Of a stretch of DNA of 64,000 bases, positions 60,149 through 64,000 are shown in pieces. The stretch comes from Chromobacterium alkanivorans (GTDB lineage Bacteria; Pseudomonadota; Gammaproteobacteria; Burkholderiales; Chromobacteriaceae), in NCBI RefSeq assembly GCF_016937655.1, contig NZ_JAFHKL010000003.1, positions 124,001 through 188,000 of the forward strand. The letters run 5' to 3'. The position numbers and the translations under genes were made by a program. The notes under the pieces were generated by a model. It saw nothing but the letters and a program-made list of their open reading frames with translations, searched no databases and was not told where the DNA came from. Each line of letters starts with the position of its first letter. The stretch's first letter is position 1.

Positions 60149-62581
60149 ATGACGAAACCCAAACTGGTAGTGGTGGGCAACGGCATGGCCGGCATCCGCA
60201 CCGTGGAAGAGCTGCTGACGCTGGCGCCGGACCTGTACGACATCACCGTGTTCGGCGCCGAGCCGCACCCCAACTACAACCGCATCCAGCTGTCGCCGGT
60301 GCTGGCCGGCGAACAGACCTTCGACGACATCGTGCTCAATCCGCGCAGCTGGTACGCCGAGCGCGGCATCGCCCTGCACACCGGCAAGACCGTGGTGGAG
60401 CTGGACCGCGCGCGCCGGCTGGTGCGCGCCGACGACGGCGGCGTCGCCCATTACGACCGGCTGCTGCTGGCCACCGGCTCGCTGCCGGTGATGCTGCCGC
60501 TGCCGGGCCGCGATCTCGCCGGCGTCATCGGCTACCGCGACATCCGCGACACCGAGGCCATGCTGGCGGCCAGCGCCGGCGGCGGCCGCGCGGTGGTGAT
60601 AGGCGGCGGCCTGCTCGGCCTGGAAGCCGCCTACGGCCTGAAGCAGCGCGGCATGGAGGTGACCGTGGTCCACCTGGCGGACTGGCTGCTGGAACGGCAG
60701 CTGGACCCCGTCGCCGCCCGCTTGCTGCAGGCCTCGCTGGAAGCGCGCGGCCTGCGCATCCTGCTGGGCCGCCAGACCGCGGCGCTGCTGGACGACGGCC
60801 GCGGCGCGGTGGCGGCGGCGAAGCTCTCCGACGGCGAAACCCTGGAAGCCAAGCTGGTGGTGATGGCGGTGGGCATACGCCCCAATATCGCGCTGGCCGC
60901 CGCCGCCGGCCTGCACTGCGAGCGCGGCGTGGTGGTCAGCGACGCGCTGCAGACCTTCGACCCGCGCATCTACGCGGTGGGCGAATGCGTCAGCCACCGC
61001 GGCGTCTGCTACGGTCTGGTGGCGCCCTTGTTCGAACAGGCCAAGGTCTGCGCCAACCACTTGGCGCAGCTGGGCAGCAGCCGCTACCAGGGCTCGGTGA
61101 TGGCGACCAAGCTCAAGGTCACCGGCGTCGACCTGTTCTCCGCCGGCGACTTCATCGGCGGCGACGGCTGCGACGAGATCGTACTGTCGGACCCGGCCGG
61201 CGGCCTGTACAAGAAACTGGTGCTGCGCGAGGACAAGCTGATCGGCGTCTGCCTGTACGGCGACACCGCCGACGGCGCCTGGTACTTCAAGCTGCTGCGC
61301 GAACAGCGGCCGATAGGCGATCTGCGCGAGCGGCTGATCTTCGGCGAAACCGCCATTGGCGACGTCGGCGTCCAAGGCCAGAGCCGCGCCGCCGGCATGC
61401 AGGACAGCGACGAAGTCTGCGGCTGCAACGGCGTCAGCAAGGGCGCCATCGTCAAGGCGATCAAGGAAAACGGCCTGTTCACCCTGGACGAGGTCAAGCG
61501 CTGCACCAAGGCCGGCGGCTCCTGCGGCTCTTGCAGCGGCCTGGTGGAACAGATCCTGATGAACACGGTGGGCGCGAGCTTCCAGGAAGCGCCCAAGACC
61601 AAGGCGGTCTGCGGCTGCACCGATCACAGCCACGCCGAGGTGCGCAAGGCCATCCGCGACCACCACCTGCTGGACCACGCCGCGGTCTACCATTTCCTGG
61701 AATGGCGCACGCCCAACGGCTGCGCCAGCTGCCGCCCTGCGATCAACTACTACCTGCTGTCCACCTGGCCGCGCGAGGCGGTGGACGATCCGCAAAGCCG
61801 TTTCGTCAACGAGCGGGTGCACGCCAACATCCAGAAGGACGGCACCTTCTCTGTGATCCCGCAAATGAAGGGCGGCGTCACCAACGCCGCCGAGCTGCGC
61901 CGCATCGCCGACGTGGCCGACAAATACCAGGTGCCCATGCTCAAGGTCACCGGCGGCCAGCGCATCGACCTGCTGGGCATACGCAAGGAAGACTTGGTCG
62001 AGGTCTGGAAAGACCTGGGCATGCAGTCCGGCCACGCCTACGGCAAATCCATCCGCACCGTGAAAACCTGCGTCGGCAGCGAGTTCTGCCGCTTCGGCAC
62101 CCAGAACAGCACCCAGATGGGCATAGACCTGGAAACCATGCTGGCCAATATGTGGGCCCCGCACAAGGTCAAGCTGGCGGTGTCCGGCTGCCCGCGCAAT
62201 TGCGCCGAAGCCGGCATCAAGGACGTGGGCGTGATCGCGGTGGATTCCGGCTGGGAGCTGTACGTGGGCGGCAACGGCGGCATCAAGACCGAGGTGGCGC
62301 AATTCCTGTGCAAGGTGAAGACCGCCGAGGAGGTGAAGGAATACAGCGGCGCCTTTCTGCAGCTCTACCGCGAGGAGGGCTATTACCTGGACCGCACCGT
62401 CCGCTACATCGCCCGCGTCGGCCTGGACTACGTCAAGGCGCGGGTGGTGGACGACGCCGCCAACCGCCAGGCCTTGTACCAGCGGCTGCTGTTCGCGCTG
62501 GAAGGCCTGCCCGACCCCTGGGCCGCCCGCATCGCCGGCGCGCAGCGCCAAGAATACATTCCCCTGAAAATCATCGCCTGA
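60149..62581 (+). CDS. nirB: assimilatory nitrite reductase large subunit
   Basis: The 810-residue NAD(P)H nitrite reductase. It has an FAD/NAD(P)H-binding half (VVVGNGMAGIRTVEELL at residues 6-22; VVIGGGLLGLEAAYGLK near 152), a BFD-type [2Fe-2S] domain (CGCNGVSKGAIVKAIKENGLFTLDEVKRCTKAGGSCGSC near residues 425-463), and a siroheme/[4Fe-4S] domain with CVGSEFCRFG and SGCPRNCAEA near 645-690. It reduces nitrite to ammonium. It is 18 bp after the transporter, with nirD next. Confidence 0.97.
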   Translation: MTKPKLVVVGNGMAGIRTVEELLTLAPDLYDITVFGAEPHPNYNRIQLSPVLAGEQTFDDIVLNPRSWYAERGIALHTGKTVVELDRARRLVRADDGGVAHYDRLLLATGSLPVMLPLPGRDLAGVIGYRDIRDTEAMLAASAGGGRAVVIGGGLLGLEAAYGLKQRGMEVTVVHLADWLLERQLDPVAARLLQASLEARGLRILLGRQTAALLDDGRGAVAAAKLSDGETLEAKLVVMAVGIRPNIALAAAAGLHCERGVVVSDALQTFDPRIYAVGECVSHRGVCYGLVAPLFEQAKVCANHLAQLGSSRYQGSVMATKLKVTGVDLFSAGDFIGGDGCDEIVLSDPAGGLYKKLVLREDKLIGVCLYGDTADGAWYFKLLREQRPIGDLRERLIFGETAIGDVGVQGQSRAAGMQDSDEVCGCNGVSKGAIVKAIKENGLFTLDEVKRCTKAGGSCGSCSGLVEQILMNTVGASFQEAPKTKAVCGCTDHSHAEVRKAIRDHHLLDHAAVYHFLEWRTPNGCASCRPAINYYLLSTWPREAVDDPQSRFVNERVHANIQKDGTFSVIPQMKGGVTNAAELRRIADVADKYQVPMLKVTGGQRIDLLGIRKEDLVEVWKDLGMQSGHAYGKSIRTVKTCVGSEFCRFGTQNSTQMGIDLETMLANMWAPHKVKLAVSGCPRNCAEAGIKDVGVIAVDSGWELYVGGNGGIKTEVAQFLCKVKTAEEVKEYSGAFLQLYREEGYYLDRTVRYIARVGLDYVKARVVDDAANRQALYQRLLFALEGLPDPWAARIAGAQRQEYIPLKIIA

Positions 62582-62588
62582 GGCCGCC

Positions 62589-62918
62589 ATGGACGCCATC
62601 CCCCACCCCTCCTCCCGCTGGCTGCGCGTGTGCGCGCTGGACGACATCCCGCTGCTGGGCAGCCGCGTGCTGGCGCGCGACGGCGGCGACATCGCCCTGT
62701 TCCGGCCGCAGCCGCAGCAGGTGTTCGCGCTCTTGGACCGCTGCCCGCACCAGGGCGGCCCCTTGAGCCAGGGCCTGGTGCACGGCGCGGCGGTCACCTG
62801 TCCGCTGCACGGCTGGACCCTCAATCTGGAAGACGGCGAAGCCCAGGCGCCGGACCGCGGCTGCGCGCGGCGCTTCCCGGTCAGCCTGCGCGACGGCGAC
62901 GTCTATCTGCAACTGTGA
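62589..62918 (+). CDS. nirD: nitrite reductase small subunit, Rieske type
   Basis: A 109-residue Rieske-fold protein that is the partner of NirB. The [2Fe-2S] ligand pairs are seen as CPHQGG and CPLHGW (near residues 49-75). It sits 7 bp after nirB, with GAGG before the ATG. Length matches bacterial NirD. Confidence 0.95.
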   Translation: MDAIPHPSSRWLRVCALDDIPLLGSRVLARDGGDIALFRPQPQQVFALLDRCPHQGGPLSQGLVHGAAVTCPLHGWTLNLEDGEAQAPDRGCARRFPVSLRDGDVYLQL

Positions 62919-62934
62919 ACCGGAGGACCGCGCC

Positions 62935-64000
62935 ATGAGCACCACTCCCTCCACCTGCTGTTACTGCGGCGTCGGCTGCGGCGTGCTGATCCACAGCGAC
63001 GGCGCGCGCATCACCGGCGTGGAAGGCGACCCGGCCCACCCGGCCAACCACGGCCGGCTGTGCAGCAAGGGCCTGGCGCTGGCGGACAGCTGCGCCAGCC
63101 TGTCCGGCCGCGCGCTGCACCCCGAGCTGCGGCTGAGCCGCGACGCCGCGCGCCGGCGCGTGGACTGGGACTGCGCTCTGGACACCGTGGCCGAACGGCT
63201 GGCCGGCGTCATCCGCCGCCACGGTCCGGACGCGGTGGCGGTCTACGCCTCAGGCCAGTTGCTGACCGAGGACTATTATCTGTTCAACAAGCTGACCAAG
63301 GGCCTGATCGGCAGCAACAACATCGACACCAATTCCCGGCTGTGCATGTCCAGCGCGGTCAGCGGCTACAAGCTGGCGCTGGGCGCCGACGGCCCGCCCA
63401 CCTGCTATCAAGACCTGGAGCTGGCCGACTGCGTGCTGCTGGCCGGCAGCAATATGGCCTACGCCCACCCGGTGTTGTTCCGCCGGCTGGAAGCGGCCAA
63501 GGCGGCGCGGCCGGACAGCAAGTGGATCGTGGTCGACCCGCGCCGCACCGACACCGCCGCGCTGGCGGACCTGCATCTGCAGATCCAGCCCGGCAGCGAC
63601 GTGGCGCTGTTCAACGGCATGCTGCACCACCTGATTTGGGAAGGCTTGATCGACGAGGGCTACATCGCCGCCCACACCGAGGGCTTCGACGCGCTCAAGC
63701 GCCTGCTGCGCGACTACGCGCCGCGCCAGGCCGCCGGCCTGTGCGGCATCGCCGAGGCCGAGCTGACCGCCGCCGCCGAATGGTTCGGCCGCAGCCCGGC
63801 CAGCCTGTCGCTGTATTGCATGGGCCTGAACCAATCCAGCCACGGCACCGCCAAGAACCTGGCGCTGATCAATCTGCACCTGGCCGCCGGCCAGATCGGC
63901 CGCCCCGGCGCCGGCCCCTTCTCGCTGACCGGCCAGCCCAACGCCATGGGCGGCCGCGAAGTGGGCGGCATGGCCACCATGCTGGCCGCCCACCGCGACA
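62935..64000 (+). CDS. assimilatory nitrate reductase catalytic subunit (5' part)
   Basis: The gene runs off the window; about 355 codons are visible. The product is a molybdopterin oxidoreductase. The N terminus has the [4Fe-4S] motif CCYCGVGCGVLI and a later Cys in RLCSKGLA. The LTEDYYLFNKLTKGLIGSNNIDTNSRLCMSSAV segment is the molybdopterin-guanine-dinucleotide region of NasA/NapA-type nitrate reductases, with the Cys in CMSS as expected Mo ligand. GGAGG precedes the ATG. It should reduce nitrate to nitrite for NirBD. Confidence 0.95.
   Translation, partial: MSTTPSTCCYCGVGCGVLIHSDGARITGVEGDPAHPANHGRLCSKGLALADSCASLSGRALHPELRLSRDAARRRVDWDCALDTVAERLAGVIRRHGPDAVAVYASGQLLTEDYYLFNKLTKGLIGSNNIDTNSRLCMSSAVSGYKLALGADGPPTCYQDLELADCVLLAGSNMAYAHPVLFRRLEAAKAARPDSKWIVVDPRRTDTAALADLHLQIQPGSDVALFNGMLHHLIWEGLIDEGYIAAHTEGFDALKRLLRDYAPRQAAGLCGIAEAELTAAAEWFGRSPASLSLYCMGLNQSSHGTAKNLALINLHLAAGQIGRPGAGPFSLTGQPNAMGGREVGGMATMLAAHRD

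Noticed and set aside
59521-62766. 1081-codon plus-strand open frame across the transporter and nirB
   Set aside because: It is an Arg/Pro/Ala-rich frame-shifted image of nirB; the true frame has all cofactor motifs.

Overview
The window looks like a Chromobacterium-type member of the Neisseriales (Betaproteobacteria). The host part is very GC-rich. Its infC, thrS, pheST, tgt-yajC-secDF and mutL products read like Neisseriales proteins, and two secreted chitinases plus a NasST-controlled nitrate assimilation operon fit Chromobacterium. Genus is an inference; no database was searched.

Positions 1 to about 20425 are one arm-rich part of a lambda-like prophage integrated at the 3' end of tRNA-Pro(GGG) (20423-20499). 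The integrase sits next to the tRNA; the other attachment site and the head and tail genes lie left of the window. The layout follows lambda. An immunity region (7160-8880) holds a Cro-like gene, a small repressor and a second HTH regulator, bracketed by two clusters of three operators that share one motif. A leftward operon runs cro-like, CII-like, O-like with iterons, P-like, an unrecognised gene in the Q position, a late promoter and short-leader terminator, then terminase genes. A rightward early operon (from 8828) starts with a perfect sigma70 promoter and a boxA, crosses a roughly 370-nt structured leader and a terminator, and then runs through tightly coupled genes to excisionase and integrase. 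Its accessory genes include an H-NS-type mini DNA-binding protein, a zinc-ribbon peptide, a StbAB/TraKL-like DNA segregation pair preceded by 11-bp helically phased repeats, a J-less DnaJ zinc-cluster protein and a repeat-rich cytosine methyltransferase.

Positions 20500-29950 hold translation and housekeeping genes: MerR-ihfA-pheT-pheS-rplT-rpmI-infC-thrS on the minus strand, tRNA-Val(GAC), then tgt and yajC on the plus strand, continuing into secD, secF and a DedA gene. infC appears to use a rare ATA start. An imperfect 143-bp inverted-repeat element separates dedA from mutL.

Positions 35671-56628 are more varied: a metallo-beta-lactamase-fold hydrolase, a GH18 chitinase behind three 11-bp repeats, an SgrR-type regulator, MarR plus MFS plus RidA, a FlgP/FlgT pair, an AraC/EamA/DUF1737 group, a cysteine hydrolase, a LysE exporter divergent from a MocR regulator with clear operators, a large PAS-GAF-GGDEF-EAL protein, a stand-alone infA with a long structured leader, and a GH19 chitinase.

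Positions 56846-64000 encode nitrate assimilation: nasT, nasS, transporter, nirB, nirD and the start of the nitrate reductase. The 375-bp gap before the transporter carries a tandem pair of NtrC-like sites, a perfect sigma54 promoter, two ANTAR-type hexaloop hairpins and a terminator. Nitrogen status would set initiation and NasS/NasT would set read-through.
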